DNA of 64,000 bases, from assembly GCA_029339195.1 (NCBI GenBank), contig JAPTJF010000053.1, forward strand, positions 62,001 through 126,000, read 5' to 3'. The position numbers and the translations under genes are program-made. Numbering within the stretch: position 1 is the first letter of the stretch; each line of letters opens with the position of its first letter. This stretch comes from Micractinium sp. NFX-FRZ. Taxonomy: Eukaryota; Chlorophyta; Trebouxiophyceae; Chlorellales; Chlorellaceae. Shown piece by piece: positions 36,054 to 47,256 of the stretch. The notes under the pieces are model-generated. The model did not search any database and was not told the origin of the DNA. It saw only the letters and a program-made list of their open reading frames with translations.

Positions 36054-37471
36054 GGGGTCTGGCCGGGTGGCTGGACGATGGCTGGCCCTGCGCCTGCTCG
36101 CGCCACAGCGTGGGCGCTGGCAGCATGCAGGCAGCCACAGCCTGCGCCTCGGGTGGTGTCTGGGTTTGCACTGCATCGTGCGCTCCCCCCTTGCTGCTGC
36201 TGCTGCTCACCTGCTGCCGCCGCCTATGGTGCCCTCCTGCTTTGCACTTCCAGTGTGCTCCCAGTGTTCCCTGCTTCCCTGCCCCGTTGCCCCCCCGCTT
36301 CCTGTTGCGACCCCTGGGGGGATTTGGGGTTGGTGCCAGCAGCTGCCGCTACCGGCCCCGCTCGCACGCATGCTCCCCCACCCCCCAACATGTCTCTCTG
36401 TACCCTGTTTGCCTGCTGCTCACCCGCCTGTCCGCCCTCCACCCCCGCGCCTCCACGGCGCATAGTAGGACAGGGGAGGAGGGGGCGCTCTCGTTTGGCT
36501 TTTGACCGGCTGGCCCCAACTGAGCCCAGGTGCACTCCCAGTGCTTCGCCCCCACCCTGTACCACTCGCCCCCCACCCAGTCCCCACATGTTTGCGCGTG
36601 TCTTGTTTGTCTTGCTCCCTGCATCCTTCCGCTCTCTGCACACACTCTCGCTCCCTCTCTTTTGAGTTCCTGCTGCACACCAGCATCCTGCACCCGCACT
36701 ACCAGGCGGCTTGCAATGTACCGCCCAACCCTGCGTCAATGCCTACCTGTAAGCCAGGCCTGGGTGGCAATGCAACATGCATCTGATGATGTGGGGCCAG
36801 GCGGGAGCGGTGGGGAGAAAATATTGCAGACAGCTGCAGGATGGTGCACTGGCATATGTGGGTGCAAGAAGCTCAGGTAAACTGGTGTGGATGCGAGGGG
36901 GGAACACGTGGAGCGCGAGAGGGGCTCTGCGCAACCGAGGCGTGATTCAGTTCGTGCGTGGAGCAGCAGCATCGCAATTCCCAACTGCAAATGTCCGAAG
37001 TTTGTTTGTAAATTTGTTTTCATGTTTGTTCGCTACTGATGAGTACATGTGCGCCTCCAGGACATTTGCAGGTGGGTGCTGTGACGCTGCTGCCAATCAA
37101 AGCTTGGCAGTGGTGGGGCCGCCGCCGCCGCCAGCAACCCACCACTACGGCTCCGTTGCACCTCCCGCCCCTATGGCCTCATCCGCTTCCCATTTGCCAC
37201 TCTTGATCATTTCCTCATCAGGAGGGCGCTCTGCAGGGACGGGGGTACGTGCTGTGTGCGTGCGGTGGACGGGCCTTCATGGTAGGCTGTATCGCGCCAC
37301 GATTTCCAGATGCAGCATTTGCACGCAGACCTGTTGTAACTGCAAGCCCGTCCCTGCCCCTGCTCCTGCCCCTGTCCGAGACCCCGCCATCGGGATCTGC
37401 TTTCTGCTTTCGCACCGTGCTGCCCGGCACACCACACAGTGATCGCCCAGAGCGTGCACTGTCAGTCAATC
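36054..37471. other. 1.4-kb intergenic region
   Basis: No coding exon is supported. A TGTAA at 36748-36752 would give PP2C a long 3' untranslated region of about 700 bases. The segment from about 36950 is less GC-rich and should include the promoter of the secreted hydrolase-like gene. Confidence 0.45.
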
Positions 37472-40400
37472 ATGCGGCGAGCCGCGGCCGCAACGGTGTA
37501 CGCGCTAGCTGCGGCAGTCGCCCTGGCAGCAACAGTCCCCGCTGCTGCCGCGGCAGGTGCGCGTCACCCCACCCTGCCTGGCCCCCGACCGCTTTATGCC
37601 ATCAACCTCGGGGATGCAGTTGCTGTTGTGCTGCAACATGCCTCTTGGGCGCACCTTCTCGGCAGCGAGGGGGTGGCTTGGCCAGCCCTGCTTGCCCGCG
37701 CATTCCCCCGGCGCATTCTCACACCCATGCCGCCACGTGACTGATTGCAGGCTCCTGCCCCTACCTCGGGTCCCTGTCCTGTGCCACACCTTCCTACCAG
37801 CTCCCAGACCTCAACACACAGCTTGCCAGCGACCGCCGGGTGCCTGCCCTCTCCATCACCTCGGTTGATGGGCGCAGCACTGCCGACCTCCTCAAGCTCA
37901 TGCCCCTGACCGACATCATCAAGTGGTGAGGCTCCACACAGCTGAGGTAGCTTAGCACACAGCTTGGGCGGCAGCTTAGCAGATCACTGAGTAGATGGCT
38001 TGGCAGCTGGCCTAGTAGACAGCTGAGTGGTGAATGTGCCGAGTGGCAGGTTTGTCGGATGTGGTGGCAGGAGGGCGTGGGAAGAGGATGGGGGGATTGA
38101 GCCGACATCTGCGGCGGGGGAGCAGATTATATGGCTCTGCAGCAGGGGCGGTCTGTAGGCGGGGCCTCAAAGGGTGAAGGGGCACACAGGCCTCTTCTAG
38201 GGTGCATGGCAACTCCATCTTATAAGCGGCGCCCTTCTTGGCGCCGCTGCTGCTGCCCGCCCCACCCACCCCTGTGATCGCGTGCATGCTCAGGGGCAGC
38301 TGCTGGGCCCGCTGCTGTGCAGGCTGAACACGTACGGGGATCGCACGCTGCACAAGTGCTCCCTGCCCGTTCTCACCGGTGCCAAGGTGAGGTGCCACCC
38401 ATGCCTGACCCGCACCCATGCCTGCCTGCACATGTGGCACCTGGCGCCTGCCTGCTGCTCGGGCAGGAGCGCCGGCATGTGCTGCCCACGCGGCCAGCCA
38501 CCTGTCGTGCACACATGCCTGCCCACATGGCCGCCTGCGTGGGTGCCCCAAGTGCCGTCTTGCTTGCTCGCCCGATGTGGGACCTGACGATTGTGCTGTT
38601 GTGCTATCTAAGCGCATTCAGCTGCACCTTCCCCCCTGCTCACCTTGGCCCCCGCCGCCCCTGCCCCCACCCCTGTCGTGCCCACCCTCCCACCCTCCCA
38701 CCCACCCACAGGTGCTGTCCCTCAAAGCCGACCCAGTCTTTGCCACGTGTGCCAACGCTCCATTTGAGCCCCAGGCATCTTACATCGTCGGCGCCCTGCC
38801 CAGGTACGGCATCTCTCCCCCTGGCCAAGCTCTTGGCAGCACCAGCAAATGCACATGCCTGCTCGCCTGCCGGTGTGCCTGCCTGCACCTCCTGCGCTAA
38901 CTGTACACGTCCCACAGATGCCCAAGCACCCTGTCTTTCTGACCCGCCTGCCTCCCACCTCCGCCTGCCTGCCTGCCTGCCTGCCCTCCCGCTGAAGCGC
39001 CAAACGCCCCGCACAGCCTCCCCACCCCACCCTCCACCTCCCCGCCGCCTCCCCGCCCCGCCCCCTGCCGCAGCCTTGCCTCGCTCAAGCGCGCCCAGCT
39101 GGTCAAAGCATTCAGCATCGAGGCCTTCAGGACTGCGATGCGCCCGTATGGCCCCGGCATGTCGGTCTGCCTGGGCGTGCAGCCATGTGGGGGAGCCCTC
39201 ACGCTGGTGCTCGGTCTCAACAAGGTGGTGAACAGGATCAACGTCACGGTGAGCCCGCCTGCCCGCCATCTAGTCTAGTCGTTACAGCTTTTCACATCCC
39301 CAAGAGCCCGCCCGCCTGCCGTGCGCGCTGCCCTGCTGTTGTTTGGCTGCTGGCTGGCTGGTTTCGTTGTGCCCCTTGCCTTGCCCCTGGGGGGGTGTGA
39401 TGAAATCAGGCAGCGCCTTTGTGAGCTTGTTTCTGTTTTTGAGGTAATGCAACACCAGGTTAGACCAAGCCTATCGGACCGTGGCTAAGTAGTACTACTG
39501 GTCCTCCATGCCGCAGCATATAAATGATTCAGCATTCCGCAGCATAGAGAGGATTCAGCATATAAAGGATTCAGCGTTCCACAGCATAGAAAGGAGTCCT
39601 CCATGCAGCAGCATGGTGCCACCCGCCCCTCCACCCGATCCTGTGCGCTCACCTACCCCCCATCATTTGCCCCGGTGCAGATTGGGGGGTACAACATGCG
39701 TGCCTTTGTCACCGGCCTGGCCTACTCCTCGGCTGGCAGCTTTGTGCCGCCCCTGTGGGCGGCCGCTGAGCTGGCACCGCTGTGGAGCCGCGACCCCTCG
39801 CCCGCTGCCTCGTCATCGGCAGGCAAGTGGAGCGGCGCTCAGCTGCCGCCGCGCACAGCACAGGCGCCGCTGCAGCAGCACCCCTCGCCTGTTAGCATGC
39901 AAGCCTTTCCCCCCTCAGCGTCCACCACAGCCTCCCTCCCATCCCACTTGTGCCCCGCGCAGGCAGCACTGTGCCTCTGGCCAAGCAGGGATCCCTCTTC
40001 ATCTCCGGCCCGCCAGCTGGCGTGCTGTCCGTGTCAGGCGCCAACATCACCTTGACCCCGAGGCCCTCTGGTTTTGTGCACCTCAACCGGGATGGGTACA
40101 CCCTCATCCAGACCGCAGCGGGGCCCACCATCCAGCTGTGGAACGCAACCACCCTGGTGCTCAGGTGGGGCCTGCTCTGCTCCCGTTTAAGGAAGGAAGG
40201 GAGACCACTACTTTGGGGGAGGGGCGGGGGAGATGAGCTAGAGTCATCGGGCAGAGGGGTGTGGAGGGCTCCGCCCAGCCGTGGGCTGCAACCGCACCGC
40301 TGTGCTCTGGGCGTTGCATTTGAGAGGCAGAGTTGATGGGAAGGGAGATGCGCTGATGATAAATGGTGGGGCAAAGGGTGTGGGGGCGGGGCAGGGCAGA

Positions 40401-43400
40401 GGGGCAGCAGACATAGATGTCACGTTCACCCCAAGCCAGTATGCCCTGTGTCGCTGCATGCCTGCCCCGGGTGTCCCCGCTTGCCGACCAACCACACGGC
40501 CCCCGTGCCTCTCCGTCTCCCTGCCCTCACGCTACCGCAGGCGCACGGTGCAACCGCTGCTGGTGACGCGCGGTGACGAGGCGTGGGTGCAAGTGACTGG
40601 TCCGCTGACCAGTTGGATAGCCTCGCTGATTCACCCCTCCATCAAGTATACAATAGAGCTGTTCAGCACGAATGCCGGCAGCCTGCAAGTGTCCCGCTTG
40701 GATCTGCACATCAGCCCCGCCGGCGCCTCCCTGCGCATCTCCCTCGCTGGCGGCGTCAAGCTCAGCCCTTGGGTGGGTGGGTGTGCGGGGGCCTGACAGG
40801 GGCCTGCTGCTGATGCTGCTGTTGTACCGCCCTCATGCTGCCCACTGCCCGGATGGCACAGAATATGGGGCCAAGCTTGACAGTGCAGGAGCGGCGGTAG
40901 CCGGGGGGGCGTCAATCGGGCGGGCAGGCAGGCAGGCAGGGCAGAGCCCTCTCGTGCATTTCCGCCTGCCCACCTGCCTGCCCTCCCACCTGCAAGGACG
41001 CCAAAGTCTCCTGCTTGGTGACTGCCGCCTGATGCGCTGCTCGCCACCCTTTTCCAAGACATGCATTGGTAGCTGACTGGTGCCTTTGGCTTAATTTTCT
41101 GTTGGCTTCCTCAACCCCCCGCCCTCGGGCTGTAAACTGCTTCTTCTTCTTCTTCCAACACGTGCAGACTGAGAGCGCTCTGGGGGTGTCTGCCATCTCT
41201 GAGCCCTTCCGCATCATCTTCACGGCCGCTCGCGGCTCCTCCTGGTTCCAGAGCGCATTCGAGTTTGGAGGCCAAGTCAGGCCCCTGGTCTTTTGGTGAG
41301 CTTGAACCCACCTCCTGGGAACACTAGGCGGAAGGGCGCAGGATGGGCAGCACCTCCTGGCTGCCCATAGCAACTAACTGAGTGCAGTTGCTCGTTGATA
41401 AAACGCCCAGCGTTTGGCCAGCTGCAGCCAGTGCTGCTTGCGTGGGAAAGGGGGCCGTGGGTTCTGGGCAGGGCGCAAGTAGCGGGCCCCACGCTGCTTT
41501 GCATGCTGTGGTCGGGCCCCGCCCCAGCCTGCTGGCTTCCCCTTGGCCGCCTCACATCATTCCATTCCACCTCCGCTCACTTTGTTGTCCGCAGCACCAA
41601 GACCTCGGACTGCCCCACAGGCCTGGTGTGCGGGAAGGACAACGGCGCACCCGGCGTGCCCTTCTGCCAGTCGTGAGTGTCACGGAGGGTTCTGGCGACC
41701 TAATTTTGTGGCATGCATTGATGCCCCTAAATCCCTGCCCCTTGGGCAGCAGTGCATGCTTGCCCTGCCCTTACGCACCCTGTAATGGGGCAACTTCCTC
41801 ACCAGCCTGCCCCACCCTGCCCTGCCCTGCCTGACATGCAGCTGCTTCCGCGACTCAAACTGCCCCGCTGGCACGCGCTGCAACGGGCCGTACTCGTTTG
41901 TGCCCCAGCCCCTCATCCCCAGCCTGCCCCCGCCCCCTCCCATCTGGAAGTGCTACGAATCAGGTGGGCCAATTATCGTGAAATTGTTTGAGTCTGATCA
42001 AACCACATCTAGCCTTCTGGCTCATCTAGTGTGGTATAGCCCAGCCCAGCATGCATGGCGTGGCGTACCAGCCGGTTTCAGCGTGCGCAGCTTCCCATTT
42101 GCCCCGTGCGGTGCAAAGCTGCGGTTCAGCCTGGGGACTGCTCCCCTCCTCCACCGGCGACAAAGCAGCCCCAGCAGGCGAGCTGCCGGGAGCCCTAGCA
42201 CTTGCCGCCAATGCTCTGCTGCATGCGCTGCCTCTCTCCCCACCGCCCTGAGCAGCACGGAAGCACTCCCTCCCTCAACCCCACCCACGCCCCCGCTACA
42301 CTCTCCCTTGCCCTGTCCCCACTTCCCCCTGCAGCCTTCACCCCCCTGCCTAGCTGCACCGCCAACCGCACCCGGCGGGGCGGCTTCTACCTGCCTTCAG
42401 CCTCCCGCAACAGCACCCGCCCACTGCCGGTCATGGTGGTGCTGCACCCGGGGGCTGCCCTGGGCGTGGCCAGCGGGGAGGCATTCATTGGGAGGCTGAG
42501 GCGGCTGGCAGATGCGCACCAGGTGCGGGGAAATCCACAAGGGGTGGGGCAGGGGGGCCTGTCAGGGGTGGGGCAGCGGTAATGCTGCTGTTGGCTGGCG
42601 TGGGCAGCAGGGAGGCAGTCACACTTGGCAGTCACTTAGACCGTGCACGGGCAGACGCACGCCAGGGTGTGAGGGCAAGGGAGCAGCCGTTGTTTGGGCG
42701 GGCTGCTGAAGGATATAAGTTGCTGCACGCGCGCACAGTCACCTGCTTGTCTCTGAAAGTATCTTTGTTGCAATTGCTGTGCAACCTCCCTGCCCTGTCC
42801 TGTGCGCAGATCCTTTTGGTGGCGCCCTCCTCTCGGCAGCCCAACACCACCGAATGGGCGGCAGACGATGCTTTTTTCGTCCGGGACTGCACGCGGCAGG
42901 CGCGGGTGGCTGCGGGGGTGGCAACCAACGCCTCTTCTGTGCTCGTGATGGGCCTGGCATGTGAGCGCTGCCTGCTGTGCCTGTTGTGCCATGCCATGCT
43001 GCGCCGTGGGGCTGGCAGCCAACCCATCTTCTGTGCTGGCTGAAAGGCTGCCAAGGATCCCTTCTTTATGCGAATTGTGCCAGCAGCAGGCGCGTGGATG
43101 AGGATATGTGGTACATAGGTTGCCGTGCAGCACAGCATTCATGCACCGGTTGAGCAATAGGCCTGCATCAAGCACCCCATGCCCTGCCTCTGAGCGTGCT
43201 GCGGATTGCAGCTACATGCAGCCTGAAGCTTGTGCCCGCCGCCCTGCTGTGCCGCGCTGTGCCCTGCACGCCACCAGCCTGACCCGGATGACTTGCTCAA
43301 GAGGCCCCCCCTGCCGGTGCTCCGCTCCCCTGCTGTGCATGCCCTGGTCTCCCCTGCAGCCGGCGGCAACCTGGCCTCCCTGGCGGGTTTCAAGTTCTTG

Positions 43401-44417
43401 CTCTTCACTGCCTCAGCCACTCTGCACGCCCCTGTGGCCCGAGGCGTCACCAACAACCTGCCGCACACCTGGGTCAGCACGGCAGCTGACGACGTCACAT
43501 TCGGCTGGGCCCAGCTGGACGCGTCTCTCAAGTATCTCGAGGTGAGAGGCAAAGTGCTTGAAGCATGTACTTACAGCTTTATCAAATTAGTAACAGGTAT
43601 GTGAGCCAGGGAGTGGCTTGCTGTCGACACCATACTTTGAGATGTGGAATGAGGTCTTGTTTTGGGACTACCTGTGGTGGCCGCCTGCCGCCTGCCGCTG
43701 CCGCATGCATGGGGCCAGCGCTTGGCAGCACGGCGTGCGCACGGGCTGGCAGTGCGTGCTTGCAGGGGCACTGTGCCCTGGCCAGGAGTGCGCTGCCGCC
43801 ATCCGACCTGAGCCCCGCTGCCCTCCCGTGCTGCTGTCGCAGGGCCTGGGCCTGCCCTCGCTTACCTCAAGGAGGGACTACATTGGTAGGTGGCCAGCCC
43901 CAAGCCTTTACTTTGCATGGCACCACACGCCGGGCAGACCCTTGCGCCAGCCCCCCCTGGCTGCGGCATGCCTCCACCACGCACCTGACTGCTGCGCCCT
44001 TGCCTGGGCCACCGCCGGATGGGAGCTGGCAGCAAGCCCAATGCAGCCACGTGGGAGCCCTTCCCTGAGGCTGCCCCGGCCAACGCCAACCGACGTGCCC
44101 CCTCCCCTCCCTTGCTGACTGATGTGCCCCTTCCTCTCCCCCACATCCACGTGGCACTGCCACCTGCAGGGGGCGCCCGCCTTATTGAGGAGGAGGTTGA
44201 GGACGTCATTGCCTGGTGAGAGGGGGGAAGCTGCGTGTGTGAGTGCGGCCCTCTGTGGTCGACTGCTTCGTCCCAGCCGGGCGGCTGCAGCAAGCAGGAA
44301 GTGATCCTCCGCCGGCTGTTTTCCGACGCCCCTCTGCCTCCGTCCCCGGTTGCCTCCCCTGTTCCCAGGTGGCTTGTTGGCAAGGGCAGCGAAAAACGCC
44401 GGCGTGGAGCAGCGTAG
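37472..44417 (+). CDS. Secreted Cys-rich protein with alpha/beta-hydrolase-like domain
   Basis: Seventeen exons: 37472-37556, 37751-37925, 38323-38386, 38712-38803, 39074-39248, 39681-39822, 39963-40164, 40541-40772, 41168-41295, 41595-41672, 41842-41963, 42335-42522, 42810-42960, 43360-43541, 43843-43885, 44170-44215, 44369-44417, giving 717 residues. MRRAAAATVYALAAAVALAA is a signal peptide. Residues 30-430 form a beta-rich extracellular region with several N-glycosylation sites and no family I recognise. Residues 432-480 hold two short Cys modules (CPTGLVC, CPAGTRC), like granulin- or Dickkopf-type knots. From about 499 the pattern fits an esterase or depolymerase: GFYLPSASRNSTRPLPVMVVLHPG, then VLVMGLASGGNLAS where GxSxGG is expected (Ser612). 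The C-terminus is RLIEEEVEDVIAWW. No clear catalytic His is seen. Intron 6 begins GCAAGT. Confidence 0.72.
39501..39616 (+). repeat. Intronic tandem repeat, GATTCAGCATATAAA-type
   Basis: Three to four imperfect units of about 28-35 bases, built from CCGCAGCATA and GGATTCAGC, lie in intron 5 of the hydrolase-like gene. They are AT-richer than their surroundings. Confidence 0.85.
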
Positions 44418-44771
44418 CTTGGGCTTGCCGTACTGTTCCCTGCCAGTTTCCAAGCTCGCATTGACAGCTCAGCTGGCGTGCACAACAGCAGCGGTCAGCC
44501 CCCAAGGCACTGCACAGCCTGCCCTCATGCACAGATGGCACAGTGCGCTCCGGCGTGTGTGCAACACAATACAGCAAACGTCTCCCTCATGATGCCAGCG
44601 TGGCCAGCTGTCGTATGCATCGTACTGTTGCTTTCTGAAGCCGACCATGACTAATGACTAAAGGGATGTCAAAAGATGGTGGCGCCTGTTTACAGGAGGG
44701 CCCAATCAGAGTCAAAGAGCTACCGCCCCAGCACATGCAAACAGAATCAAAGAGCCGGTCCCAGGAAGGCT
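44418..44771. other. Convergent 3' region
   Basis: This separates the ends of the hydrolase-like and charged coiled-coil genes. It contains a minus-strand TGTAA at 44690-44694 and no gene. Confidence 0.5.
44690..44694 (-). terminator. TGTAA polyadenylation signal (charged coiled-coil gene)
   Basis: Read on the minus strand, TGTAA occurs 78 bases after the TGA stop. Confidence 0.55.
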
Positions 44772-46384
44772 TCAGTCGAAGCCGGAGACGACCCCAAACT
44801 CTCGCGCCCGCCGCTTCTCCTCCTCCACGTAGCTCTTCCCCCGAGTCGCCTTGCCCTCGTCCCGCTTCCGCTTCTCCTGCGCACATCATGAACGATAAAA
44901 AGGGCAGAACAGGGGGTGTGGGTGTATAGGTGAGATGGGGTGGTGTTCCGTACTAAACTTTGCGCTTGCGGCAAGAGGAGAGACCGCCCCTCGTCCCACT
45001 TCCGCTGCACTTGCTCATAGTGCAGGGGATAAGGAGGGCTTATTCGGCAGTAGGTGAGCCGCATTCAGTCTGGTCACCTCATCCGCTCAGGTGACGCATT
45101 GACATTGCTCTCAATTGAGGTGCGAGGACCCAGCACCCCTGGTGACAGCTGGACGGCACACCTGTTGGGTCCAGACCCAGCTTCTTGTTTTGTTGTTCAA
45201 CTGGCCCCAGGTGGACTCAAGCTTCAGCAAGTCAGCAAGGGTGCAGCTTGCCACCCCCAACACCCATTTGTACCACCCACCTTCTGGTTCCAGCTCAGCT
45301 TCTTGTCCGCTTTCAGCCGCTGCGCCTCCTCCCGCTTTGCCGCCCGCAGCTGCTCCGCCTGCTCCACCGCTCGCCGCGCGTACACGGCTGCGGGGGCACG
45401 CGCGCAAGCGCAAGAGGGCAAGGGCAAGGGGGTTGGCACAAGGGTTGGCAATAAAAAAGCACAAGTAAACATGAAGGCTGCTTGCACCAGGAGGAGCGCG
45501 GGGAATGCAGGATAGTAGCACCAACACTTTTGCCACTTCTAGTGATGACCCTCCGCCCTCCGCCCCACCCTCAGCTGCCTCTTCCACTGCCTGCCGCTGC
45601 CCCCCATCCCACCCAGTGCTGTCCTCCATACTGCCCTCAACGTCCTCATTTCCCTTCTGCACAAACCCTCCATCAATCTGCTCTTCCCAAGCAATTGGAT
45701 GCATTTCCCCACAATCGGTTGGGTGGCATTGTTTAACAAATCTCAAGAGAGCACTGCGTTTCGCCCTTGGCCCCCTCACCAGACTCCTCTGCCTTGCTGG
45801 TCACAGCCTCCCGGTTGGCCTGCCGCTCCTCAAAAGTCTCCACATCTGCCTCCCCCTGCCTGTGCGCTGTGCCTGATCCCCTGCAAGCATTCGGCGGGCA
45901 GGCGGGCAGGCGGGGGCGTGGGGGCAGGCTGTTGACATCAGGCACACACGCGGCCCTGGGAGGTACATTGCCAAACGTCTTAACAGCTTGTGGGGGCAGG
46001 CAAAACTTCCGCGCTCGTTGCGGCAACACCTCTGGACACCCATTGCCCGCCTTGCCCACCACCCATGCCCAGACTGGCTGCGTGCTGGAGCCAGCAAGCG
46101 CCTGCTGCCCTCGCTTGGCAGGGAGGCAGAAGGGCAGCACCTGCACAAAAGAACACCCAGTCTTACCAGGCCCAGTTCTGATCGTCGTCGCCGTTTTTGT
46201 CTGGTACAAACATCACGCTAGGTCCCTCCTTGTAGCCGTGCGCCCTGAGCTTTTCTAGGTCGATGGCCTGCTGTTTTGCCCGCTTGGCGGCAGGGCCGCC
46301 CGCTGCAGCGTCCCCCTCCCCCTCGCTGCCGCTGCTGCTGCCTGCGTCGCTGTCATCGTCCGACAGACCCGCCAACGCATCCAT
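44772..46384 (-). CDS. Small charged coiled-coil nuclear-type protein
   Basis: Four exons: 46167-46384, 45780-45859, 45281-45387, 44772-44876, giving 169 residues with all phases agreeing. The N-terminus is acidic and Ser-rich (MDALAGLSDDDSDAGSSSGS), followed by a basic AAKRAKQQ patch that could be a nuclear signal. Then come FVPDKNGDDDQNWAW, a helical EERQANREAV to AVEQAEQLRAAKREEAQRLKA region, and a conserved-looking tail, EKRKRDEGKATRGKSYVEEE, ending FGVVSGFD. The tail looks like a eukaryotic conserved coiled-coil family, but I cannot name it with confidence. The start is the first ATG; the frame is open upstream to 46462 without another ATG. Confidence 0.7.
44984..45018 (-). repeat. Intronic echo of last-exon acceptor (charged coiled-coil gene)
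   Basis: CCTCGTCCCACTTCCGCTGC (plus strand) parallels CCTCGTCCCGCTTCCGCTTC at 44855-44874, the start of the last exon. It lies in intron 3. Confidence 0.75.
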
Positions 46385-47256
46385 GTACTGCTTCCTGCGA
46401 CCGGGGAAGAGCGCAAAAAACTTGGGCGCGAGGTGCTTCCGCCACTCGCAACGCGCGGGCACAGCTACAATCCTTTGCAGCGAACACGCAATTCCGATCC
46501 CCGTCCAGGCGATACTATAGCCCCAGTTTAGCGCTCACTTCGACATCTTTCCGCAGAAGCTGCCCGTTTGCTGTCTGCCTCGAGACACGCGAAGGTGCAG
46601 CCGCACGGAGCTGTTCATGCCAAGGAGGGTCCGCAAGGGGGCACAGGACCGCCTGGGGCGGCGCACAGCACGGCGCAGCAGACGCCTGGCGTGCGGTGCG
46701 CCAGGTGCACACAAACTCAACCGTGCTCGCCAGCCTGCAACTAAGCTGTGAGCTGTGTACTCGGCCAGCGAGCAAACATTGAAAGAGGGACACAGGGCTG
46801 CAGAAACCTGCTCGCACCCTGCGCTACGTGCTTCGCCGCCACACCGCATCTGTCGAAGCCGCCGACCACCGCCAGCCGTCGCCTCATGCAAGCCCAGACT
46901 GGGCATCCTGCCAGCCAAACTGCATAAAGCCCTCACACTGTCTACCCCCTGTAAGCAATGCCACACTGACGGACCATAGCAAAACACTGTCAGCCTGCTG
47001 CTGTCGCGTGTGCTCGCATGTGCATGCCCCCACCAGAGAGCCCTCTCGGTTCTCCCCTTGCGATCCTCTGAAGCGTGCTCGCGAGGGGTTGTATTACAGG
47101 GCTGCGCGGCAGCGGCGCCGCCACGCCGGGGGGAGGGGGCCGTGCACCCCGCACGCGCGCCGCGCACCGCCGCGCGCAGGCGCCCTGCTTGACTGCCGCG
47201 GACGCGCCGCGCCTTGTGGGGCCAGGCCGAGCGGCCCAGCCCCTGGGGCCGCCAGC
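46385..47256. other. Intergenic region between two minus-strand genes
   Basis: This should hold the eL13 3' untranslated region (TGTAA at 47098-47094) and the promoter of the charged coiled-coil gene. A long minus-strand open frame here is compositional and overlaps eL13 out of frame. Confidence 0.5.
47094..47098 (-). terminator. TGTAA polyadenylation signal (eL13)
   Basis: Minus-strand TGTAA lies about 160 bases after the eL13 stop. Confidence 0.6.
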
